Assembly: GCA_020056225.1 (NCBI GenBank)
Contig: JAGVIE010000059.1
Location: forward strand, 27,604 to 91,603
DNA length: 64,000 nucleotides
DNA from: Bacteroidota bacterium
GTDB taxonomy: Bacteria > Bacteroidota > Ignavibacteria > UBA10030 > SZUA-254
Direction: 5' to 3'
Both the position numbers and the translations under genes were made by a program. The notes below the pieces were generated by a model. It worked only from the letters and a program-made list of their open reading frames with translations, was not told the DNA's origin and did no database searches. Positions 53,488 to 60,890 of this stretch are shown piece by piece. Position 1 is the stretch's first letter, and each line of letters opens with the position of its first letter.

Positions 53488-53516
53488 TTGACACTCTATT
53501 TTTAGATTCATATATT
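53488..53516 (+). promoter_or_regulatory. Consensus promoter for the BNR T9SS gene
   Basis: TTGACA (53488-53493) and TATATT (53511-53516) at exactly 17 nt spacing, about 75 nt before the ATA start of the next gene. Confidence 0.7.
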
Positions 53517-53590
53517 TATCTTACCGAATTAACAAGGGATAACTGTAATTGCTCTGGTAGGGTTCAATTTACTCGGAAGGGGTTGACACC

Positions 53591-56302
53591 ATACGTATTC
53601 TCTCTGCTATATTTTTTATTTGTCTGCTCTCAATTTTTTTTGCGGACACAACTCCCGCTCAATGGGAGCAAACCAACGGACCGTATGGCGGATCTGTTAG
53701 ATGCCTTGCCGCCTCTCCCGCTGATAGCGGAACGAATCTGTTTGCAGGGACTTCTGGCGGCGGTGTCTTTCTTTCCACTGACAACGGCACAAGCTGGACC
53801 GCAGTCAACAACGGACTGACGGAAAAGAATGTTAGGTGCTTTGCCGTCACTCCCGCTGATAGCGGGACAAGCGGTACCAATCTGTTTGCCGGGACTTCTG
53901 GCGGTGTCTTTCTTTCCACCGATAACGGCTCAATCTGGACAGCAGTCAACAGTGGATTGACAACTCTAAATGTTCTAGCTCTTACTATCAGCGGGACAAA
54001 TCTTTTTGCCGGAACTTATTACGGCGGTATTTTCCTCTCCACTAATAACGGTTCAAGCTGGACAGAAGTCAACAGTGGATTGACGACTCTAAATGTTCTA
54101 GCCCTTGCCGTCAGCGGGACAAATCTCTTTGCTGGGACTTGGGGCGGTGGTGTCTTTCTTTCCACCGACAACGGCTCAAATTGGACAGCAATTCCCATGG
54201 GCTGGGGGAATACTATAGTCCACGCACTTGCCGTCTCTCCCACAGATAGCGGGATGAATCTTTTTGCCGGGACTCATGGCCGTGGTGTCTTTTTCTCGTC
54301 TAACAACGGTGCAAGCTGGATTCAGAGAGCTTTGCCAAACAATTATGTATTTGCTCTTGAAGTCATTGGTACAAATCTCTTTATCGGAACTTATCCTATC
54401 GTTCTAACTACCAATAATGGAGAAAGCTGGGTGAAATTTAATTACGGATTTCCAGCAGCCTACGCTATTTCTTTCGCGTCCAATGGAACGTATCTCTTTG
54501 CAGGAACAGAATCGCGTGGGATTTATAGAATAAATATTTCAAAAATGAATGATGTTTCATCGATATTACCATTGGATCCCCATGATGGTAAGATGCGCGT
54601 TCTCCTTGATAACTCCGAACAGTTCCCGGGATCGATTGAACTTTCATGGAAATATACTCAAGGTAGTATAATCATATCGGATGTCCGCCTTCAGGTAACG
54701 GCCGATTCAAGTTTCTCCACGGGAATTACTATTGATACAATTGTAACCACCTCAGATGCCTTTAAATCGGGACCTGCTAAAGTGAGCGGACTCCAATCAG
54801 GAACTACATATTACTGGCGATTAGCATTAGTGCATCAAGATGGATCTAATTCGGCATGGACAGATACATGGAAGTTCACAACAGCCGGAGGTGTTATTAC
54901 GGGTATTGTATTCGATGACATCGATCGAGATGGTTTAAGAGATGATGGAGAACCCGGTGTCCCTAATTGGAAATTGCTTGTGTCAGGGAAATGCATAGGA
55001 GATATTCGGACTGATACTGATGGTCGATTTACATTTGCCGGACTCGATTCCGGAAGTTACGCAGTTACTTCATTCGTTCCGGATGAATATTCAATGTGGA
55101 CGTTAACATACCCTCAGACTAATCTTTACTCTTTTACGTTGCATTTTGATAGTGTGCAACAGGAAATAGATTTTGGATGGTATTATCCCTGGAATTCTAT
55201 CAGCGGTAGAGTGTTCGAGGATGTAAATGAGAATGGCCGTTTTGATAGTATAACGGAGCATACACTTCCTGGTTGGTCTATGATGCTTGCAGGGTACGAA
55301 TCAAGGCAATTAACAACGGACGAGTATGGAGAATTTTGCTTTTATCAGTTATGGAATAAATACTATAAGGTCAAATTAGGAACGATTCTACCCGACTGGG
55401 AATCTATTCCATCCGGTTATGAAACCATGCGCGAATTTTACTTCGACTATGATGGATACAATAATCATCCCGACAATGCCAACTTTGCCGTTCATCGTAT
55501 TCCTGCCCGTGTAAAAATAGAGCTGATGATTACCGATAATCAGCGTACGCAATATGCGCGCTTGCGATTTGGCGTGAGGCAAGATGCGACATATGGAATC
55601 TGGAGAGCAGATAGTACATGCACTATTACTGATTACGCCGAAGGAGAGTTTGAACTACCACCGATATCGGGGCAAGTAGTTGATACTCGCTTTGTTGATC
55701 CTGCAATACCATCTACCCAACGTTTTGGGATGGGTAGTTACACCGATATTCGGTCATTTTATTCCGAGGCACAAGCAGACACATACCGTGTCCTGCTTCA
55801 GCCGGGCGTACTCGAAGGTGGAGATTACCCGATGACAATACTGTGGTCAAAGGCAGCGGTTGAATTTAGTTATAGCGGTCAGGTTTTTATCAGAGATGCC
55901 TTCATGCAGGAAACCGATATGAAACAGAATGATAGTCTTGTTATCGAGGATCCATCAATCACTGTGCTTCGGTTGATAGCGATGAATCCGAATATGCCGA
56001 AGGTGGAAGTAGCTCAGAATCCAATCACTGAATTGCCAAATTCGTTTCAATTGGCGCAAAACTACCCCAACCCATTCAACCCGACCACGACAATCAGCTA
56101 CCAACTCCCTACACAAAGCCACGTCGCACTGAAAATTTTTGATGTGCTTGGCAGAGAGGTGGCAACGCTGGTAAATGGTCTGGAAGAAGCGGGGTATAAG
56201 TCGGTAGCGTGGGATGCACGAAGTGTCCCGAGCGGAGTGTACTTCTATCGTATTGTTGCCGGCAGGTACACGGAAACGAAAAAACTTTTACTACTCAGAT
56301 AA
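53591..56302 (+). CDS. Secreted BNR-repeat/SdrD-like T9SS protein; start codon appears mutated to ATA
   Basis: The frame is open upstream of the first annotatable TTG (53957) back to a stop at 53558. It encodes a signal peptide (RILSAIFFICLLSIFFADTTPAQ) at the position where the sister gene 56322 has MRTIS...; ATG there is ATA here. With this start the product is about 903 residues. BNR modules with LFAGT, GGVFLSTDNG, SWTAV follow (to ~340). Then come an Fn3 domain, two SdrD B-like prealbumin domains (GIVFDDIDRDGLRDDGEPGVP; GRVFEDVNENGRFD), and the T9SS tail QNYPNPFNPTTTISYQ with KKLLLLR. Promoter and GGAAGG site are intact. Whether ATA is used is unknown. Confidence 0.75.
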   Translation: MRILSAIFFICLLSIFFADTTPAQWEQTNGPYGGSVRCLAASPADSGTNLFAGTSGGGVFLSTDNGTSWTAVNNGLTEKNVRCFAVTPADSGTSGTNLFAGTSGGVFLSTDNGSIWTAVNSGLTTLNVLALTISGTNLFAGTYYGGIFLSTNNGSSWTEVNSGLTTLNVLALAVSGTNLFAGTWGGGVFLSTDNGSNWTAIPMGWGNTIVHALAVSPTDSGMNLFAGTHGRGVFFSSNNGASWIQRALPNNYVFALEVIGTNLFIGTYPIVLTTNNGESWVKFNYGFPAAYAISFASNGTYLFAGTESRGIYRINISKMNDVSSILPLDPHDGKMRVLLDNSEQFPGSIELSWKYTQGSIIISDVRLQVTADSSFSTGITIDTIVTTSDAFKSGPAKVSGLQSGTTYYWRLALVHQDGSNSAWTDTWKFTTAGGVITGIVFDDIDRDGLRDDGEPGVPNWKLLVSGKCIGDIRTDTDGRFTFAGLDSGSYAVTSFVPDEYSMWTLTYPQTNLYSFTLHFDSVQQEIDFGWYYPWNSISGRVFEDVNENGRFDSITEHTLPGWSMMLAGYESRQLTTDEYGEFCFYQLWNKYYKVKLGTILPDWESIPSGYETMREFYFDYDGYNNHPDNANFAVHRIPARVKIELMITDNQRTQYARLRFGVRQDATYGIWRADSTCTITDYAEGEFELPPISGQVVDTRFVDPAIPSTQRFGMGSYTDIRSFYSEAQADTYRVLLQPGVLEGGDYPMTILWSKAAVEFSYSGQVFIRDAFMQETDMKQNDSLVIEDPSITVLRLIAMNPNMPKVEVAQNPITELPNSFQLAQNYPNPFNPTTTISYQLPTQSHVALKIFDVLGREVATLVNGLEEAGYKSVAWDARSVPSGVYFYRIVAGRYTETKKLLLLR

Positions 56303-56321
56303 ACGGAAAGGACTTAACACT

Positions 56322-56831
56322 ATGCGTACTATCTCTACGATTTTATTCTTATACCTGCTCTTATTTTCCCTTGCAGGCACACTTCACGCTCAATAGGTGC
56401 AAACCAATGGACCGTATGGCGGTTATGTTTATTGCATTGCTGTGTCTCATACCGGTAGTGGTACGAATCTCTTTGCTGGTACTTCTGGCAGCGGTGTCTT
56501 TCTCTCCACTAACAACGGCACAAGCTGGACAGCAGTCAACAACGGTTTGACGGACAAGTATATCCATGCCCTTACTGTCAGCGGGCAAAATCTCTTTGCT
56601 GGAACTTATGGTGGTGTCTTTCTTTCCACCGATAATGGCACAAGCTGGTCAGTAGCCAACAGCGGATTGACGAACACGAATGTCCTTGCCCTTGCCGTCA
56701 GCGGCACTAACATCTTTGCCGGGACTGATGACAAACGCATCTTTATTTTCACCGACAACGGCATAAGCGGAACTACGGTCAATACAAGCTTGACGGACAC
56801 TAATGTCTATGCTTTTAATGGGAATATCTAA
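56322..56831 (+). pseudogene. Truncated sister copy of the BNR T9SS gene with in-frame stop after the signal peptide
   Basis: ATG 56322 opens a clean signal peptide (MRTISTILFLYLLLFSLAG, ending HAQ), but TAG at 56394-56396 stands where the sister copy has TGG. Past this stop the same frame encodes VQTNGPYGG and three BNR modules, then ends at TAA near 56829 without Fn3, SdrD or T9SS parts. The first ~140 residues match the start of the gene at 53591. It is a partial duplication that decayed. Only a 24-residue peptide would be made if the stop is not suppressed. Confidence 0.75.
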
Positions 56832-56849
56832 CTTGAATAAATCACTCCG

Positions 56850-56878
56850 TTGACTATTTCCATTTGTCCGGTTAAGTT
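56850..56878 (+). promoter_or_regulatory. Promoter candidate for the T9SS gene at 56920
   Basis: TTGACT (56850-56855) and TAAGTT (56873-56878) with 17 nt spacing, 41 nt before the ATG. The -10 hexamer is weak. Confidence 0.35.
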
Positions 56879-56919
56879 TGTAAATTCAAATATTAGATTT
56901 AAAAAGAATTTTATTTAAA

Positions 56920-59166
56920 ATGAATAATATAATTACAGTACTAGTATTTATTTATATATTTTCTCTTGTATGTGTAGGGCAGGAATATCCCGAAGAGGTA
57001 CTCTTCTATTCTAATGGAAGCACATTCTCGCCGCTTCTCACACTCGAAGGAACAGCTGAAATACTATGGACATTCGCCGATAGTACGACTAGCACAGCAG
57101 AAAATCCCTTAAAAGATTATGGATCGGAAGGGATGCGATTAAACAGGTTAAAAGTTACACCTTGGAGCGCAATAAGAGGCATCAATGTCGGTTATGATGC
57201 AGGAGATGGTGGTTCATATTCTATTCCTTTTATTGCAGATCAGCATGTATCGAAAGTAGAGCATCTTGATTTGACAGCCCCTTATCTCCAGTTGTGGTGC
57301 TCGTCTTATAATATGCTTGATTCGCTTAACTTTGATAATTTTATCAACATCGAAACGATTGAATGCTTCCTATCGAGAAGCGTTAAACATGTTTCGTTGC
57401 ACAACTTGCCGAAGCTTAAACGTCTTTGTCTTGATGATAACGATTTAAAAGAACTCGATCTTTCTGGTTGCACAGCACTTGAAGATTTACGGGGCGCTTT
57501 GAACGATTATACAACCCTCACATTCTCGAACAGCACCGATGAGCTCCGGCACATTTGCATCAGGCAAAACCATGCCATCACAAACGACTCTATGTTTGTG
57601 CACATGGAGAGTTTCCCGGCGATAAGTCAATTATTAATATGGGAGACAAATCAGAGAGGTTTATTCAAGCTTACGCCGGAGAACATTGCGGACAGTATAC
57701 AAATTATCGCATCGGAAAATTATTACACCTCATTGGATCTATCGGGATCTCTACAAAATAAAAACGGCTGGTCGGAAATTAACTTTAACAACAATCAATT
57801 GAAAAGCGTAAATGTTACAGGGTGTTATCAGCTTAGATCGTTATATTTAAATAATAACCAGCTTGTTACTGATTCAATTGATAAAGTACTGAAAGAGCTC
57901 GATGAGTTAGGCACTACGAATTGTATAGTAGAATTATTGGGAAATGATCCGCCTACAACCGCCGGCATTATTTATAAAGCCAATCTTGAAGTAAAAGGGT
58001 GGAGTGTAAAGGTTCAAACTTATCCCGAGATTGGAATTTCAGGTAATGGAAAGATGATTGCTGACGGTGACAACACTCCTTCAGCAGATGATTTTACAGA
58101 TTTCGGTTTTGCTGATTCGACAGGAGGGTATATCGTCAGAAATTTTATTATCCATAATAATGGTACCGGCACACTCAGGCTTAACAGCGATTCACCGCAT
58201 GTTTCCATTGCCGGTCCAAATGCTTCCGATTTTAGTCTTATCACTGCTCCATCTGGAACCATCGATGCAGGGGATTCAACTATATTGCAAATAAAGTTCC
58301 ATCCATCAAACGGGGGATTGCATACAGCATCTGTCTCCATTCCAAATGATGACTGGGTGAAAAATCCTTACAATTTTGATATACAGGGAACCGGTGTTTC
58401 ACTCAATGTTACATTTGCAGACGGCAGTTCATTTAATCAAAATGTTGCACATGGTCTCTCCAATCAGCCGCTGGGACGGTTTAAATTGATAAGCACTTAT
58501 TCATATGTTTCGCTGGATACTCTGAAAATTCGACTCGATAGTTCAAGAACAGGATTTACAAATTTTAAATTATGGGACTCTAACGACACGTCATTCGACT
58601 CCAGCGCAGATGTTCAAGTTAGTTTTACCGTGGCAACAGATCCGGGAGAAAGTGGTTCGGTCACTTTCAGCAATATTGCAAGCACAATTGATACCGCTGG
58701 AAAATACTATTTTATTACTGGAGACATCGGGCTTGGAGCAACTGGAACAATTCGATGCGTTATCGTTCAAAATAGCAGTCTAACCTTGAGCAGAGGTGTG
58801 CTTTCTGGTACAATCATAAATGCTATTCTTTCTAATAGAATTGTTATTCTTGCTGTAGATCCGATCTCCCCGGCTCCAAAAGTATTTACTCTTTTTCAGA
58901 ACTATCCGAATCCGTTTAATCCAACGACAACGATCAGCTATCGACTCCCAACGCAAAGCCACGTATCGCTCAAAGTCTTTGATGTGCTTGGCAGAGAAGT
59001 TGTAACGCTTGTTGATCAAATAAAAACCGCAGGTGAATATACTGCAACATGGAATGCTGAGAAGGTACCGAGTGGGGTGTATTTTTATAGAATAATTACA
59101 GCAAGCCCTTCGACAAGATCAGGGCACAACTATATCGAGACAAAGAAATTAATTTTGATGAAATAA
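56920..59166 (+). CDS. Secreted leucine-rich/ASH protein with type IX sorting tail
   Basis: 748 residues with a signal peptide ending VCVGQ. Residues ~100-340 carry leucine-rich motifs (LPKLKRLCLDDNDLKELDLSGC, LRSLYLNNNQL). An ASH/choice-of-anchor domain follows near 385-505 (VRNFIIHNNGTGTLRLN...LQIKFHPSNGG). The T9SS tail (QNYPNPFNPTTTISYRL near 668) ends IETKKLILMK. Between the two conserved strands of the tail sits an unusual insert TASPSTRSGHN, encoded by a CCCTTCGACAAGATCAGGGC-like word. Surface protein; ligand unknown. Confidence 0.85.
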   Translation: MNNIITVLVFIYIFSLVCVGQEYPEEVLFYSNGSTFSPLLTLEGTAEILWTFADSTTSTAENPLKDYGSEGMRLNRLKVTPWSAIRGINVGYDAGDGGSYSIPFIADQHVSKVEHLDLTAPYLQLWCSSYNMLDSLNFDNFINIETIECFLSRSVKHVSLHNLPKLKRLCLDDNDLKELDLSGCTALEDLRGALNDYTTLTFSNSTDELRHICIRQNHAITNDSMFVHMESFPAISQLLIWETNQRGLFKLTPENIADSIQIIASENYYTSLDLSGSLQNKNGWSEINFNNNQLKSVNVTGCYQLRSLYLNNNQLVTDSIDKVLKELDELGTTNCIVELLGNDPPTTAGIIYKANLEVKGWSVKVQTYPEIGISGNGKMIADGDNTPSADDFTDFGFADSTGGYIVRNFIIHNNGTGTLRLNSDSPHVSIAGPNASDFSLITAPSGTIDAGDSTILQIKFHPSNGGLHTASVSIPNDDWVKNPYNFDIQGTGVSLNVTFADGSSFNQNVAHGLSNQPLGRFKLISTYSYVSLDTLKIRLDSSRTGFTNFKLWDSNDTSFDSSADVQVSFTVATDPGESGSVTFSNIASTIDTAGKYYFITGDIGLGATGTIRCVIVQNSSLTLSRGVLSGTIINAILSNRIVILAVDPISPAPKVFTLFQNYPNPFNPTTTISYRLPTQSHVSLKVFDVLGREVVTLVDQIKTAGEYTATWNAEKVPSGVYFYRIITASPSTRSGHNYIETKKLILMK

Positions 59167-59191
59167 TCTGGCGATGATTTTTATAAACATA

Positions 59192-59217
59192 ACGGCTCAC
59201 GCATTAACGTGAGCCGT
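59192..59217. terminator. Bidirectional intrinsic terminator
   Basis: ACGGCTCACG (59192-59201) and CGTGAGCCGT (59208-59217) form a perfect 10-bp stem with a 6-nt loop, followed by ATTTATTTTA. It separates the convergent genes ending at 59166 and 59251. Confidence 0.8.
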
Positions 59218-59250
59218 ATTTATTTTATGGTGAGTTGCTGTAAGATTAAA

Positions 59251-59874
59251 TTACGGCGCGTACTTCGTAGCCGGATCGCTCCATGCGCCCTGCCCGGCAG
59301 CGCCAACTCCGGCAACACGAAACCAATACTTCGTACCGCTCGTCAAGCCGGGTATTGAAACACTCGACTTGGTAGGTATTGCCGCATGTTTCCAACCTGT
59401 AGGCGTTATAGGGTCAAGGCATTGTTCAACGATGTAACTGCGTGCGCCACGAACGCGATCCCAGGTTAAATCTATTTCGCCTTCCATGTCGCCTGCGGTT
59501 GCTGCTAAACTTGCCGGCATAGGAAGTGCGCCAATCGGAGCCGGTTTCGCACGGACGCTCATGCCTGCACTCTGTATCTTAGCTTCATCGCCGTCGCTTG
59601 CACTCTCAACATAATTGGCAAGCTTCTGAAGATTAGAATCTAAAGAAATTACTTTATCGTCCTGGATACTTAGCTTCGTACTTGCATCCTGCTTGGCAAC
59701 GTTGGCATTGTTGTAAGCGTTTTCCAGATCGCCCGCAGATGTAGCAACGGTTGCAAGCGGCGGGTCGGGTGTTGGAAATGTAGGATTACCAGTCATTGCC
59801 GTTTCTATCTGGCGTGCGAACTGTATTTTTTCGGTTACGTTCATATTGCGCAGGTTCAATTTAATTTTACCCAT
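59251..59874 (-). CDS. Fibronectin type III domain protein (short conserved family)
   Basis: 207 residues from the ATG 59874, which has a strong GGAAGG ribosome site; the frame runs 13 codons further upstream. N-terminal helical domain (KLNLRNMNVTEKIQFARQIETAM, then long helices up to ~105), then GMSVRAKPAPIG, and a C-terminal Fn3 domain (EIDLTWDRVRGARSYIVEQ...GLTSGTKYWFRVAGVG). No signal peptide. The helix plus Fn3 layout with VRGARSY and YWFRVAGVG is a recurring small family in the FCB group and relatives; its role is unknown. Confidence 0.8.
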   Translation of the reverse strand: MGKIKLNLRNMNVTEKIQFARQIETAMTGNPTFPTPDPPLATVATSAGDLENAYNNANVAKQDASTKLSIQDDKVISLDSNLQKLANYVESASDGDEAKIQSAGMSVRAKPAPIGALPMPASLAATAGDMEGEIDLTWDRVRGARSYIVEQCLDPITPTGWKHAAIPTKSSVSIPGLTSGTKYWFRVAGVGAAGQGAWSDPATKYAP

Positions 59875-59983
59875 AATATTATTCCTTCCTTTCAGATTTT
59901 TGTAAAGTCCCATTCCTCACCGGTTTGCCTCCGATGAAGGAAGGTTTGTTCATTATTAATGTTGATTAGTTGTTAGAAAATGT

Positions 59984-60331
59984 TCACCTGTATTTTATAG
60001 GAGGCGACTTGTTACGAGCAAATACAGACTTGTTTTGTGATAATGTTGATATATTTTTCGGTGAAGCTGACTTGATCTTGCAAAGTGTTGACTTGTTTAT
60101 GGAAAAAGCAGACTTACTATTTTGAAAGATTGACCAGCTTTTAGGAAAAGCAGATATGTTATTGTGGAATTTTTTAAAGATTTTGGGAAAGCATACATGC
60201 ATACGGTGAATCTCTAAAACATTTGATAAAAACAGATGCGTTTTTTTGAATTCTTTTACAGCTTTTAGAAATGCAGACATGTTTTTTAGAAAACAGTAAA
60301 ACCAACTCTCCAAAACGGCGTGAATTCCCAT
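59984..60331 (-). CDS. Doubtful heptad-repeat ORF (NKSAFxK type)
   Basis: 115 codons on the minus strand over the 21-bp repeat block. The translation shows a seven-residue repeat of the form N-K-S-A/T-F/L-x-K, e.g. NISAFPK, SKSAFSI, NKSTLCK, NISTLSQ, NKSVFAR. The repeat unit being a codon multiple keeps the frame open by itself. There is only a weak ribosome site (AAGGGA, 14 nt before the ATG). It may be a low-complexity peptide or pure repeat DNA; I lean to the latter. Confidence 0.25.
   Translation of the reverse strand: MGIHAVLESWFYCFLKNMSAFLKAVKEFKKTHLFLSNVLEIHRMHVCFPKIFKKFHNNISAFPKSWSIFQNSKSAFSINKSTLCKIKSASPKNISTLSQNKSVFARNKSPPIKYR
60006..60290. repeat. 21-bp phased tandem repeat
   Basis: GA(C/T)-type anchors (GACTTGTT, GACTTG, GATATA etc.) occur at 60006, 60027, 60048, 60069, 60090, 60111, 60132 and 60153, each exactly 21 nt apart. 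Further degenerate units (TACATG, GATGCG, GACATG) continue to about 60290 with small shifts. It lies between the Fn3 gene and the region upstream of cas9. Confidence 0.75.
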
Positions 60332-60472
60332 GGTCTTTACAGCGATCCCTTAAAATGGATGAAAAACGATGGGTGCTAAAAAATGAGGGATTTTAGAGGG
60401 GAGAGAAAAATGACGCTTAGAACTGATGTTCCTTAGTATCCGGTGACTTTGATGCAATTCCATAATAAAAAC

Positions 60473-60535
60473 CGCCTTCCAGATTTAAATTTAAGAACAA
60501 ACGGTAGAAATTAACTACCGCAAACCTGGGAGGCG
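60473..60535. other. Two-tier hairpin element (structured RNA or repeat)
   Basis: CGCCTTCCAG (60473-60482) pairs with CTGGGAGGCG (60526-60535), one wobble. Enclosed is a second stem CGGTAG (60502-60507)/CTACCG (60515-60520). The region 60332-60890 has no gene apart from these elements; no family was recognised. Confidence 0.5.
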
Positions 60536-60631
60536 ATTATTTAATTATGATATTGTAAGATTTTAAATATAAAAAGTCAAGTTGGAAATAACTTTTTTAT
60601 AATGTATTTTTTGATAGCTTAGACAGCAAGA

Positions 60632-60706
60632 AAAAAACCCGTCTCCGGGATCCCACGTGATTTGCCGGCCCTCCCACGGCGATCATAACCCGGGGATGGG
60701 TTTTTT
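60632..60706. terminator. Strong bidirectional terminator-like structure
   Basis: AAAAAACCCGTCTCCGGG (60632-60649) pairs with CCCGGGGATGGGTTTTTT (60689-60706), about 18 bp with wobbles, giving A- and T-tracts on both strands. The 39-nt apical part can form GCCG/CGGC and TGAT/ATCA stems. It should insulate the cas9 region from upstream transcription. The elaborate head is more than a plain terminator needs. Confidence 0.6.
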
Positions 60707-60721
60707 GTTGATGATTATTAC

Positions 60722-60750
60722 TTGATTGCTTCGATATAGATTTGTAAATT
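60722..60750 (+). promoter_or_regulatory. Promoter candidate for cas9
   Basis: TTGATT (60722-60727) and TAAATT (60745-60750) with 17 nt spacing, downstream of the strong terminator. Transcription from here would run through the whole tracrRNA candidate in antisense before reaching cas9. Confidence 0.35.
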
Positions 60751-60764
60751 AAACGGCATGAAAT

Positions 60765-60840
60765 AAAAAGCCCCTGAAGAACAGGGGCAAGGCGTTAGCC
60801 TACAGAATAATCTTTATTGTAGTAAGCTTTCGTCTATAAG
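60765..60840 (-). ncRNA. Candidate tracrRNA, antisense to the cas9 leader
   Basis: Read 5' to 3' on the minus strand: GACGAAAGCTTACTACAAT (candidate anti-repeat), then AA-AGATTATTCTGTAG, a small nexus stem AGGC-TAAC-GCCT (60790-60793/60798-60801), then GCCCCTG/CAGGGGC (terminator stem 60770-60776/60782-60788) and a T5 tract. The CTACAATAA word and the closing GCCCC...GGGGC hairpin have the same order as in the Neisseria type II-C tracrRNA. A promoter TTTGCA-17-TATCTT (60861-60866, 60838-60843, minus strand) fits the 5' end. The CRISPR repeat is outside the window, so the anti-repeat cannot be checked here. Confidence 0.65.
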
Positions 60841-60890
60841 ATAAATAAAAAAATATTAAATGCAAATTTCACAACGGAGAGGAACCTGCA

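Noticed and set aside
53583..53613. Promoter TTGACA...TATATT inside the signal-peptide coding region
   Set aside because: Spacing is 19 nt and a better 17-nt-spaced promoter lies at 53488; this one is likely chance.
60006..60290. CRISPR array upstream of cas9
   Set aside because: The period is 21 bp with no separate repeat and spacer parts and the units are degenerate; a real array needs near-identical repeats and unique spacers.
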